DNA from: JAAUTG01 sp964458705
GTDB taxonomy: Bacteria; Bacteroidota; Bacteroidia; Chitinophagales; Saprospiraceae
Direction: 5' to 3'
NCBI GenBank assembly: GCA_964458705.1
Contig: CAYWKD010000035.1
Coordinates: 1-41,439 of the forward strand
Length of the DNA stretch: 41,439 nt
The notes under the pieces: model-generated
What the model was told of the DNA's origin: nothing
Database searches by the model: none
What the model saw: only the letters and a program-made list of their open reading frames with translations
Made by a program: the position numbers and the translations under genes
Shown here: positions 1 through 7,197 of the stretch, piece after piece
Layout: the number at the start of each line of letters is the position of its first letter
How positions within the stretch are numbered: position 1 is the stretch's first letter

Positions 1-503
1 ATATATTGACCAGCTTCATTCAACGTGTAAGTGATAACAAATTCATGCTCAGGGTCTATCAACCAATATTCTGGAATTTTAGCGTACTGATATATTTCTA
101 GTTTGTCTTTCATCTCCTTTTTTGTGTTTCCTGGAGATAGTATTTCTACGACCAAATCGGGTGCGCCATTACAACCCTGCTGGTCTAGTTTTTCTTCGTC
201 GCACACCACTACGATATCTGGCTGCACCACGGTATCTATTTTATCGGCAGCAACCTGAGCCGAAGGCAGAGGCAACCGAACGTCAAATGGTGCATGAAAA
301 ACCTGACAGGGCTTTTGTCTAAGAAAAAAACCAATTTGAAGCAACACCTCTCTCGAAATGGTCTGATGCCTTAGATTGGGCGCAGGCGACATTCTAAAAA
401 TATATCCTTTGAGCAGTTCTACTCGCTCTTGGAATTGCCAAGTCAAATAGTCCGCATAGGTATATTTTTTTGAAAAGTCTAATTGATTGATGTTGGTAAT
501 CAT
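1..503 (-). CDS. Uma2 family (DUF820) putative restriction-endonuclease-like protein, 3' end outside window
   Basis: I translated the minus strand from an ATG at 503; the frame stays open to the window edge, giving about 167 residues without a stop. The N-terminus MITNINQLDFSKKYTYADYL, then LLKGYIFRMSPAPN, FDVRLPLPSAQ, VVQPDIVVVCDEE, GAPDLVVEILSPGNTKKEM and AKIPEYWLIDPE follow the order typical of Uma2 proteins. The family has a PD-(D/E)XK nuclease fold; the likely catalytic acids are in APDLVVEI, with a following Lys in KDKLEIYQ. The family is widely multiplied in bacterial genomes and its substrate is largely unknown. An in-frame TGA lies a short way upstream of the chosen start. It lies 159 bp downstream of cysN on the same strand and is probably not functionally tied to it. 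The C-terminal end is cut by the window. Confidence 0.85.
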   Translation of the reverse strand, partial: MITNINQLDFSKKYTYADYLTWQFQERVELLKGYIFRMSPAPNLRHQTISREVLLQIGFFLRQKPCQVFHAPFDVRLPLPSAQVAADKIDTVVQPDIVVVCDEEKLDQQGCNGAPDLVVEILSPGNTKKEMKDKLEIYQYAKIPEYWLIDPEHEFVITYTLNEAGQY

Positions 504-576
504 GGCTTTGTGTTCTTCGATAATCGATCAAGCACTGTCCCCGTTTTGGGCAATAAAGATTTGGATGAATTGTTTG

Positions 577-593
577 TAGTATCTATTATACTA
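577..593 (-). terminator. Possible weak AT-rich hairpin downstream of cysN
   Basis: A 6-bp perfect inverted repeat (TAGTAT, 5-nt loop, ATACTA) lies between the cysN stop and the Uma2 start. It is AT-rich and without a strong U-tract, so termination there is uncertain. Nothing else stands out in 504-662. Confidence 0.25.
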
Positions 594-662
594 TTTTGTT
601 TAAACTGGTCTATTTACTCCACAAATTAGCTCTTCAACTTTCTTTCCTAAAACCCCAAAAAC

Positions 663-1958
663 TCATATCACCATCCCTGCTCCAACCGTATTATGAGTGG
701 CTTCATCAATTAAAATGATACTTCCTGTGATGCGATTGCGGTGGTATTTATCCACAAATAGCGGTTTGGTGGTGCGAAGTACAATCCTAGCAATATCGTT
801 CATGCTGATGGTTCTGTCCTCTAAATCTCGATGCAAGGAGTTGATATTTAATTTATAACGCAGTTCCTTCACTACGCATCTCGCTTCTTGCGTGGTGTGC
901 ATGATGGTGTACTTACCGTTGAGTTGGAGTGGTCGCTCGCTAAACCAGCAAATCATTACATCCAAGTCCTGTGTTACCTCTGGCGTGTTGTTCACTCGCA
1001 CGAGCATGTCGCCGCGCGAAAGGTCGTAATCGTCTTCAATATGCACGGTTACGGACATAGGCGGGAACGCTTCCTCTAGCTCGCCATCGTAGGTATCAAT
1101 TTTAGCCACTTTAGTCGTAAATCCCGAAGGCAATAGCATCACTTCATCGCCTTTTCGCATAATACCACCTGCTAGTCTTCCGGCGTAGCCACGATAATCA
1201 TGGAATTCATCGTTGTAAGGTCGCACGACATATTGGATAGGAAAGCGCGCATCAATCAAGTTGTGGTCGCTACCGATATGTACATTTTCCAAATAGTACA
1301 TCAAGGTTGGTCCTTCATACCAAGGCGTATGCTTTGAGCGGGTTACTAAATTGTCCCCTAAAAGGGCTGAGACAGGTATAAAGTGCACATCTGCTACATC
1401 CAACTTTGAAGCAAATCCTTCAAATTCTTCTTTAATATTTTCGTACACTTCCTCGCTGAAGTCCACTAAGTCCATTTTATTGACACAGACCACAAGATGA
1501 GGAATCTGTAGCAAGGAAGCAATAATCGCATGACGACGAGTTTGTTCCACAACGCCATTGCGAGCATCAATCAGCACTAAGGCAACATTAGCAGTGGATG
1601 CTCCTGTAACCATGTTGCGGGTGTATTGAATATGACCAGGCGTATCCGCAATGATGAATTTGCGCTTGGGCGTAGCAAAATAGCGATATGCTACATCAAT
1701 AGTGATGCCTTGCTCTCGCTCCGACTTCAAACCATCTGTCAGCAACGCTAAATTGACTCCCTCCTCGCCTCTACGCTCACTTGTCTCTCGAATGAGCTCA
1801 TATTGATCTTCAAAAATAGATTTACTGTCGTACAGCAATCGACCAATTAAAGTGCTTTTCCCGTCATCCACGCTACCTGCGGTGGTAAAACGTAGGAGTT
1901 CTGTGTTTTCTGTTTTTTGGTTTTTAACACTAGATGTTTGATGTGAATTTAATGACAT
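663..1958 (-). CDS. cysN: Sulfate adenylyltransferase subunit 1 (GTPase subunit of ATP sulfurylase)
   Basis: CysN is the GTP-hydrolysing subunit that drives CysD to form adenosine 5'-phosphosulfate from ATP and sulfate. The 431-residue product has an EF-Tu-like G domain: P-loop GSVDDGKST near residue 28, the switch region REQGITIDVAYRYF, DTPGH, NKMD and a SAL motif. After it come beta-barrel domains (RPYNDEFHDYRGYAGRLAGG; IMHTTQEARCVV). The length fits a stand-alone CysN; there is no fused C-terminal APS kinase, and cysC is a separate gene upstream. It is normally translated directly after cysD, but here a four-helix-bundle gene separates them (cysD stop 2435, cysN ATG 1958). It belongs to the minus-strand unit that also carries cysC, glmS, rfbA and rfbB, so its product probably feeds PAPS to sulfation. 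Confidence 0.96.
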   Translation of the reverse strand: MSLNSHQTSSVKNQKTENTELLRFTTAGSVDDGKSTLIGRLLYDSKSIFEDQYELIRETSERRGEEGVNLALLTDGLKSEREQGITIDVAYRYFATPKRKFIIADTPGHIQYTRNMVTGASTANVALVLIDARNGVVEQTRRHAIIASLLQIPHLVVCVNKMDLVDFSEEVYENIKEEFEGFASKLDVADVHFIPVSALLGDNLVTRSKHTPWYEGPTLMYYLENVHIGSDHNLIDARFPIQYVVRPYNDEFHDYRGYAGRLAGGIMRKGDEVMLLPSGFTTKVAKIDTYDGELEEAFPPMSVTVHIEDDYDLSRGDMLVRVNNTPEVTQDLDVMICWFSERPLQLNGKYTIMHTTQEARCVVKELRYKLNINSLHRDLEDRTISMNDIARIVLRTTKPLFVDKYHRNRITGSIILIDEATHNTVGAGMVI

Positions 1959-1988
1959 TGCTAAATTTGTTTAATTGTTGAGTTTGGT

Positions 1989-2035
1989 TTCGGGTCTTCG
2001 GGACTCGGTTTTAGCTCTTCGGTACTTGGTTTTAG
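1989..2035. repeat. Imperfect 21-bp tandem repeat with TTCGG motifs, left flank of the four-helix-bundle gene
   Basis: Two adjacent 21-bp units, 1994-2014 and 2015-2035, differ at only a few bases (both read nTCTTCGGnACTnGGTTTTAG). Including a partial unit just before them, TTCGG occurs three times on the plus strand (1989, 1997, 2018). The complementary motif CCGAA occurs three times on the other side of the four-helix-bundle gene (2405-2430), so the gene is bracketed by degenerate inverted repeats. Confidence 0.7.
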
Positions 2036-2385
2036 GTTCTTGCTTGAATCAATTTATTAATCATCGCTGCTATTTTTTCTGCTCTATTTACGAGGATTTG
2101 ACATTTATCATTATCAATGTAACCAATTTCTTTTGCAATCAGAAGTTGAGTGATTAATTCGGCTGTTGAACCTTTTGCATGGTGAAAATGATTAACACTT
2201 TGTTTATTCGTTTGCAATTCATCCCCTTCTGCAATATTGGACGGAATAGAAACTGCGGCTCTTCTTATTTGGTTGCGAAGTCCAAAATCCCTAGAAAAAT
2301 CACCTATGCTCGTCAACTGATAAATTTCGACAGCTAGCAATTTTCCTTCTTCCCAAACTCGTAACTCTTGAAACTTTCCCATCAC
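2032..2385 (-). CDS. Four helix bundle protein (23S rRNA intervening-sequence / S23-like family)
   Basis: The product is a 117-residue, almost wholly helical protein. It matches the S23/IVP family pattern: an N-terminal FQELRVWEEGKLLAVEIYQL, RNQIRRAAVSIPSNIAEG in the middle, then a helix with FHHAKGSTAELITQLLIA and a C-terminal NRAEKIAAMINKLI. Members were first seen encoded in intervening sequences of 23S rRNA and are also common as stand-alone genes in Bacteroidota; their biochemical role is not established. A pentameric helical bundle is known for at least one member. The start may be either of two adjacent ATGs (2385 or 2382). The gene interrupts the usual cysD-cysN pair, and short TTCGG/CCGAA repeats flank it (1989-2035 and 2404-2430), which suggests it arrived as a small module. 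Co-transcription with the cys genes is likely from orientation and spacing. Confidence 0.88.
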   Translation of the reverse strand: MMGKFQELRVWEEGKLLAVEIYQLTSIGDFSRDFGLRNQIRRAAVSIPSNIAEGDELQTNKQSVNHFHHAKGSTAELITQLLIAKEIGYIDNDKCQILVNRAEKIAAMINKLIQART

Positions 2386-2403
2386 TTACCAAAGAATTAA
2401 AAA

Positions 2404-2430
2404 CCCGAACACCAAATACCGAATACCGAA
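2404..2430. repeat. CCGAA repeat cluster, right flank of the four-helix-bundle gene
   Basis: CCGAA occurs at 2405, 2419 and 2426 within the 49-bp gap between the cysD stop and the four-helix-bundle ATG. These are the reverse complement of the TTCGG motifs at 1989-2035, so the two flanks could pair in RNA or mark an insertion unit. Confidence 0.65.
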
Positions 2431-2434
2431 ACAC

Positions 2435-3298
2435 CTAAAAATATCCCTTCTTTTTTCTATCCTCCATGGCAGTTTCAGAACGCTTATCATCGGCTCTTGC
2501 GCCACGCTCGGTGGTTCTTGTAGTGGCAACTTCTTGTATAATTTCTTCTAGTGTGGTAGCTTCCGATTCCCAGACGCCAGTACAAGTCATATCGCCCATC
2601 GTTCGACATCGCACCATCATTTCTTTTAATTCCTCTTCTGGTCGGCGAGGGGTATATTCGTTGTCGGCCAGTAAAACGCCATCGCGCTCAAACACCATTC
2701 GCTTATGTGCATAGTAAACACTTGGTAGTGGTACATTCTCTATTGCTAAATACTGCCAAACGTCTAATTCTGTCCAGTTGGAGATGGGGAATATTCTGAA
2801 ATGCTCGCCGTAATGCTTTTTACCATTAAATAAATTCCATAGCTCTGGTCGCTGATTTTTAGGATCCCATTGACCAAACTCATCTCTGTGAGAAAAGAAA
2901 CGTTCTTTGGCTCTAGCTTTTTCCTCATCTCGTCGTGCGCCGCCAAGTGCAGCATCAAATTTTCCTTTTTCTAGTTCTTCCAATAAAACAGGAATCTGCA
3001 AACCATTTCTACTTGCATTATAGCCCTTTTCATCTACTAGTTTACCTGCGTCAATAGCTTCTTGTACATTGCCCACAATTAACTTTACCCCCAGTCGCTC
3101 CACTAATGCGTCTCTAAAAGCAATAGCTTCTGGAAAGTTATGTCCTGTATCCACATGCAACAAGGGAAATGGAATTTTGGCGGGATAAAATGCTTTCATC
3201 GCCAAGTGAGTCATCAAAATGGAGTCTTTACCACCTGAGAACATCAATACGGGTTTCTCAAACTGAGCGGCTACTTCTCTCAATACAAAAATTGACTC
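2435..3298 (-). CDS. cysD: Sulfate adenylyltransferase subunit 2 (CysD), 5' end lost in assembly gap
   Basis: CysD is the PP-loop adenylyltransferase subunit of ATP sulfurylase and forms APS with its GTPase partner CysN. Visible are about 287 residues from ESIFVLREVAAQF to the TAG stop. The PP-loop SGGKDSI is followed by LLHVDTGHNFPE, the GGARRDEEKARAKER segment, a WTELDVWQYL motif, YTPRRPEEE and the C-terminal GDMTCTGVWES region. Compared with about 300 residues for the family, only some 15 N-terminal residues and the start codon are missing; they lie in the 100-N gap. Any reading that continues past the gap into 3399-3448 is an artefact, because that sequence is cysC in another frame. Upstream is cysC; downstream is the four-helix-bundle gene and then cysN. 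Confidence 0.95.
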   Translation of the reverse strand, partial: ESIFVLREVAAQFEKPVLMFSGGKDSILMTHLAMKAFYPAKIPFPLLHVDTGHNFPEAIAFRDALVERLGVKLIVGNVQEAIDAGKLVDEKGYNASRNGLQIPVLLEELEKGKFDAALGGARRDEEKARAKERFFSHRDEFGQWDPKNQRPELWNLFNGKKHYGEHFRIFPISNWTELDVWQYLAIENVPLPSVYYAHKRMVFERDGVLLADNEYTPRRPEEELKEMMVRCRTMGDMTCTGVWESEATTLEEIIQEVATTRTTERGARADDKRSETAMEDRKKKGYF

Positions 3299-3398
3299 NN
3301 NNNNNNNNNNNNNNNNNNNNNNNNNNNNNNNNNNNNNNNNNNNNNNNNNNNNNNNNNNNNNNNNNNNNNNNNNNNNNNNNNNNNNNNNNNNNNNNNNN
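3299..3398. other. Assembly gap (100 N) between cysC and cysD
   Basis: Exactly 100 N, the conventional placeholder for a gap of unknown size. By family lengths it should hold about 30 codons of the cysC 3' end, a short spacer and about 15 codons of the cysD 5' end, so the real gap is probably longer than 100 bp. Confidence 0.98.
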
Positions 3399-3905
3399 AG
3401 GTGCTTCATAAGGAGAATCAATCCCTGTAAAGCCCTTGATATCACCATTTCTTGCTTTCTTGTAGAGTCCTTTCACATCTCTTGCTTCGCAAACTTCAAG
3501 TGGTGCATTGATGTAAATTTCTATAAAATCAGAAGCACCTACAGTTTCCCTAGCATATGCTCGAATCTTGCGCGTTGGACTCACAAAAGAATTGAGCGTG
3601 ATAATGCCACTATTCAAGTACAATTTTGCTACTTCTGCAATTCTACGAATGTTTTCTTGCCGATCTTCTAAGCTAAAACCTAAGTTATTGTTTAGCCCTG
3701 ACCGAATATTATCTCCATCAATAACCTGTGCGAAATAGCCTTCGTTGTATAGCTTTCGTTCCAGATGCTGTGCAATAGTGCTTTTTCCTGAACCCGAAAG
3801 CCCTGTTAACCAAAGTACTTTTGCTTTTTGTCCCAATCGCTTTTCTCGGTCTGACCGTTGCAATAATCGATCAAAAATAGGGTGTATATTCGTGGGAAAA
3901 CTCAT
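3399..3905 (-). CDS. cysC: Adenylylsulfate kinase (APS kinase), 3' end lost in assembly gap
   Basis: CysC phosphorylates APS at the 3' position to give PAPS, the universal sulfate donor. The visible 169 residues start at ATG 3905: MSFPTNIHPIFDRLLQRSDR, then KVLWLTGLSGSGKSTIAQHL with the Walker A GLSGSGKST, IDGDNIRSGLNNNLGFS with the substrate-binding DGDN and RxGLN residues, and SPTRKIRAYAR, VCEARDVKGLYKKARNG and GFTGIDSPYEAP. About 30 C-terminal residues expected from the family are in the gap. The start ATG overlaps the stop of the upstream DUF2061 gene by one base (TAATG), which points to translational coupling. With cysD and cysN this gives a complete route from sulfate to PAPS. Confidence 0.96.
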
Positions 3906-4414
3906 TATAGTCTTGATTTTAAACGTTTGTACATTCTTCTAACGCGTCCTAACTTAACCCTCAGCCATACTTTTTCATGAAAAAAGTAAAGCACGCTTTT
4001 GCTGATTAATTCGACAATAGAAATTAAAAAAGCAACTGTTGAATTTGATAATGAAGAAGTTACAGCATTGGACTTATCATAGAATTCAAAGATATTAAGA
4101 GCAATTACAAAGGTCATTATTGTTGCAAAAATACGCCATGAAATAGTTTTTAGAAGGATTTCTCTATTACCTACTAGATGATTTTTCCAGACAGATTGCC
4201 AAATTCGCTCATGGAGATAATAAGTAATTAACTTTATAGGTGTTTCTACAAGCATAATCCATCCTGACGCTTCAAATCGCGGCTCTCCAAAAACAATCCA
4301 AGTAACAATAAGTGCAACAACAAAAGTATCAAGCATGGCAACTACCCGCCAAGTGAGCCCCTTTATGATACTCCTAACATGTGATTCTTTATGAGGCTGA
4401 GCATATTCTGCCAT
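3905..4414 (-). CDS. DUF2061 membrane protein with two DUF2061 repeats
   Basis: The 169-residue protein contains two copies of the small DUF2061 membrane module. The first starts near residue 14 (SIIKGLTWRVVAMLDTFVVA ... ETPIKLITYYLHERIW) and the second near residue 86 (LLKTISWRIFATIMTFVIAL ... VELISKSVLYFFHEKVW). Each has two predicted membrane spans and ends in a Y/F-hydrophobic-HE(R/K)-hydrophobic-W motif. The family has no proven function but is often found beside sulfate-activation genes; a role in sulfate or PAPS handling is inference. Its stop overlaps the cysC start by one base, and glmS ends 17 bp upstream. The basic C-terminus (RRMYKRLKSRL) is probably cytoplasmic. Confidence 0.88.
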   Translation of the reverse strand: MAEYAQPHKESHVRSIIKGLTWRVVAMLDTFVVALIVTWIVFGEPRFEASGWIMLVETPIKLITYYLHERIWQSVWKNHLVGNREILLKTISWRIFATIMTFVIALNIFEFYDKSNAVTSSLSNSTVAFLISIVELISKSVLYFFHEKVWLRVKLGRVRRMYKRLKSRL

Positions 4415-4431
4415 AGATAGCTATACTTTAC

Positions 4432-6270
4432 TTACTCTACCGTTACCGACTTTGCTAAATTTCTAGGCTGATCCACATTGCATCCTCTCATTACAGCTAT
4501 GTGATAAGAAAGCAATTGCAGCGGAATAGCTGCTACGAGTGGAGAAAAAATCTCTTCTACTTCTGGCACTTCGATCACGAAATCTGCCATTCGCTCAATT
4601 TGCTGATCACCTTCTGCGACAATGGCAATCACTACACCCCTTCTAGCTTTCACTTCTTGAATATTACTCACTATTTTTTCGTAAGCACTCTTATTGGTCG
4701 CTATCACTACAACTGGCATAAAAGCATCAATTAGAGCAATCGGTCCGTGCTTCATTTCGGCAGCAGGGTAGCCTTCTGCATGGATGTAGGATATTTCTTT
4801 TAGCTTCAAAGCCCCCTCTAATGCTGATGGAAAATTATAGCCTCGTCCCAAATATAGGGCATTGGAAGAAGTTCGCATTTGTTCTGCAATATGCTGAATT
4901 TTGAAATCTTGTTTTAAAACCTTTTCTACAACAGTTGGAATGCGATCAAACTCGGTGAGTAATGCACGATATCTTGTATGAGAAATTGTTCCTTTTTTGT
5001 GTGCTAAGGACAATGCCATTAATGTCAATAATGTTAGTTGTCCAGTAAATGCTTTAGTGGAAGCAACACCAATTTCAGGACCTGCGTGAATATACGAACC
5101 TGCATGAGCAGCTCTTGCAATAGAAGAACCTACCACATTGACAACTCCATAGACAAAAGCACCTCTTTCTTTGGCTAGTTCAATAGCAGCTAGTGTATCT
5201 GCTGTTTCGCCCGATTGAGAAATTGGAATAACAATATCTCCTTCCTTTATGACAGGATTTCTATATCTAAATTCTGAGGCATATTCTACCTCAACAGGTA
5301 TTCTCGCTAAATCTTCAAACAGGTACTCTGCGACTAGTCCAGCATGCCAGGAAGTACCACAAGCAACAAAAATGATACGATTGGCGTTTACAAACCTCTC
5401 TAAATGATCCTCTAGTGCTCCAAGTTGAATCCAACCTTCATCAGCATTCAATCGACCTCTCATACAATCTGCTACGGTCTTAGGCTGCTGAAATATCTCC
5501 TTCAACATGAAGTGATCATAGCCTCCTTTCTCCAGCATTTCAATTTGCATATCTAGGTACTGAACATAAGGCTCTTGGACTTCATTTAAAATAGTGCGAA
5601 TTGAAAAGTCAGCACCTCTGTTGACTACTACAATTTCTTCGTCATTTAGATAAACAACTTTTTTAGTGTATTCTACAATTGGAGTAGCATCAGAAGCTAG
5701 ATAATATTCTCCTTCCCCTATTCCTACAACAAGTGGGCTAGACTTTCTAGCAGCTACTAATTTATTGGGCTCTTTTTTATCAATAACAACAATGGCATAC
5801 GCTCCCACTACTTTGGACAGAGCAACTCGAACTGCTTCTTCCAATGAAAGAGCTTCTCCTTTTTGAACTTCTTCAATGAGATGAATCAACACTTCTGTAT
5901 CCGTATCGCTATGGAACTCATGCCCCTGCTGCTCTAGTGCTTGCTTTAGAATGGCATAATTCTCAATAATACCATTGTGAACGATTGTTAATGTACCATC
6001 CCCTGAATAGTGTGGATGAGCATTTCTATCGTTAGGCTCACCATGTGTTGCCCAACGAGTGTGACCAATTCCAATAGTGCTATGTTTATCTATTTTTTCC
6101 GTGTGAGCAACTAGATCAGAGACTTTCCCTTTCTTTTTGTAAACATTTAAATCTCCGTTCATCAATGCGATCCCCGCACTGTCATAACCACGATACTCCA
6201 GCCTTTCTAGCCCTTTAATTAAAATTGGATAAGCCTCTTTTTGACCTATGTAAGCAACTATTCCACACAT
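4432..6270 (-). CDS. glmS: Glutamine-fructose-6-phosphate aminotransferase (isomerizing)
   Basis: GlmS makes glucosamine-6-phosphate from fructose-6-phosphate and glutamine, the first step to UDP-GlcNAc. The 612-residue protein is full length. The N-terminal Ntn amidotransferase domain begins MCGIVAYIG, with Cys2 as nucleophile after Met removal; LEYRGYDSAG, GHTRWATHG, HNGIIENY and SDTDTEVLIH follow. Two SIS domains come next (VACGTSWHAG, SQSGETADTLAA, LGRGYNFPSALEGALKLKE, EMKHGPIALID), and the C-terminus NLAKSVTVE is the conserved sugar-binding tail. The gene lies 19 bp after rfbA and 17 bp before the DUF2061 gene on the same strand. That places amino-sugar supply in the same unit as deoxysugar and PAPS synthesis, so this may be a pathway-dedicated copy rather than the housekeeping one (inference). 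Confidence 0.97.
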   Translation of the reverse strand: MCGIVAYIGQKEAYPILIKGLERLEYRGYDSAGIALMNGDLNVYKKKGKVSDLVAHTEKIDKHSTIGIGHTRWATHGEPNDRNAHPHYSGDGTLTIVHNGIIENYAILKQALEQQGHEFHSDTDTEVLIHLIEEVQKGEALSLEEAVRVALSKVVGAYAIVVIDKKEPNKLVAARKSSPLVVGIGEGEYYLASDATPIVEYTKKVVYLNDEEIVVVNRGADFSIRTILNEVQEPYVQYLDMQIEMLEKGGYDHFMLKEIFQQPKTVADCMRGRLNADEGWIQLGALEDHLERFVNANRIIFVACGTSWHAGLVAEYLFEDLARIPVEVEYASEFRYRNPVIKEGDIVIPISQSGETADTLAAIELAKERGAFVYGVVNVVGSSIARAAHAGSYIHAGPEIGVASTKAFTGQLTLLTLMALSLAHKKGTISHTRYRALLTEFDRIPTVVEKVLKQDFKIQHIAEQMRTSSNALYLGRGYNFPSALEGALKLKEISYIHAEGYPAAEMKHGPIALIDAFMPVVVIATNKSAYEKIVSNIQEVKARRGVVIAIVAEGDQQIERMADFVIEVPEVEEIFSPLVAAIPLQLLSYHIAVMRGCNVDQPRNLAKSVTVE

Positions 6271-6289
6271 GATTTCAAAAGATTTTTGG

Positions 6290-7153
6290 TTAACTAATAA
6301 TGCTCATTAAGTATTTGCCGTAGCCGCTTTTTATTAAGGGCTGTGCTATTTTTTCAACTTGTGCTTTATCTATGAAGCCCATTCTATAAGCGACTTCCTC
6401 AATGCACCCAATTTTTGTGGCCTGCCTTTGCTCAATCACTCTTACAAATTCGGTAGCATCACTCAAGGAGTTGAACGTTCCTGTATCCAACCATGCTGTT
6501 CCTCTGTTCATTACGCCCACACTCAGTGTTCCTTTTTCGAGATATACTTTGTTGACATCTGTAATTTCATATTCGCCCCTAGCAGAAGGTGCGATGTTCT
6601 TAGCAATCTCTACCACTTGATTGTCGTAAAAATACAAACCTGGCACTGCGTAATTTGACTTTGGCTGTTTGGGCTTTTCTTCGATAGAGATGACTTTTTT
6701 GTGCTCATCGAATGCTACCACACCATACCTTTCAGGATCATGGACAGGATAAGCAAACACTTTAGCCCCTTTCTCTAATCTTGCACTTTCTTGAAGTAAT
6801 TGGCTAAGTCCAGTTCCGTAAAAAATATTATCACCTAAAATTAATGCAACGCTATCATTGCCTACAAATTTTTCTCCGATCACAAACGCTTGTGCTAATC
6901 CATTTGGTACTTCTTGAACAGCATATTGAAAATTGCAACCAATTTCACTGCCATCTCCCAGCAACCTTTGAAATTGTAAACTATCGTGGGGTGTCGTGAT
7001 AATCAACACATCTTTGATACCAGCTAACATGAGTATGGAAAGCGGATAGTAAATCATTGGCTTATCATAAATCGGCATCAACTGCTTAGAAATTGCCTTT
7101 GTTATTGGATAAAGCCTTGTTCCTGAACCGCCAGCTAGTATTATTCCTTTCAT
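6290..7153 (-). CDS. rfbA: Glucose-1-phosphate thymidylyltransferase
   Basis: RfbA joins dTTP and glucose-1-phosphate to dTDP-glucose. The 287-residue length is typical. The N-terminus MKGIILAGGSGTRLYPITKA carries the nucleotide-binding GGSGTRLxP signature, followed by SKQLMPIYDKPMIYYPLS, the catalytic-region LILGDNIFYGTGL, and FAYPVHDPERYGVVAFD, IEEKPKQPKSNYAVPGLYFYD, EYEITDVNKVYL and GTAWLDTGTFNSL. It is 44 bp downstream of rfbB and 19 bp upstream of glmS. The later rhamnose genes rfbC and rfbD are absent here, so the final sugar is unknown; it could be rhamnose made with genes elsewhere or another dTDP-6-deoxyhexose. Confidence 0.97.
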   Translation of the reverse strand: MKGIILAGGSGTRLYPITKAISKQLMPIYDKPMIYYPLSILMLAGIKDVLIITTPHDSLQFQRLLGDGSEIGCNFQYAVQEVPNGLAQAFVIGEKFVGNDSVALILGDNIFYGTGLSQLLQESARLEKGAKVFAYPVHDPERYGVVAFDEHKKVISIEEKPKQPKSNYAVPGLYFYDNQVVEIAKNIAPSARGEYEITDVNKVYLEKGTLSVGVMNRGTAWLDTGTFNSLSDATEFVRVIEQRQATKIGCIEEVAYRMGFIDKAQVEKIAQPLIKSGYGKYLMSIIS

Positions 7154-7197
7154 CGTGCTAGATAATTGTTGAGTTATTTGTTTGTAAACAAAGAAGT

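Noticed and set aside
122..322. Plus-strand frame of 66 codons and other long frames antisense to recognised genes
   Set aside because: They mirror the coding strand of Uma2, cys, glmS, rfb, susC, susD and other genes and show no family features.
1989..2430. A true 23S rRNA intervening sequence
   Set aside because: No rRNA sequence surrounds the gene; both sides are cys genes.
3399..3448. cysD starting upstream of the gap
   Set aside because: The sequence there encodes cysC in its own frame up to SPYEAP; reading across N in another frame is meaningless.
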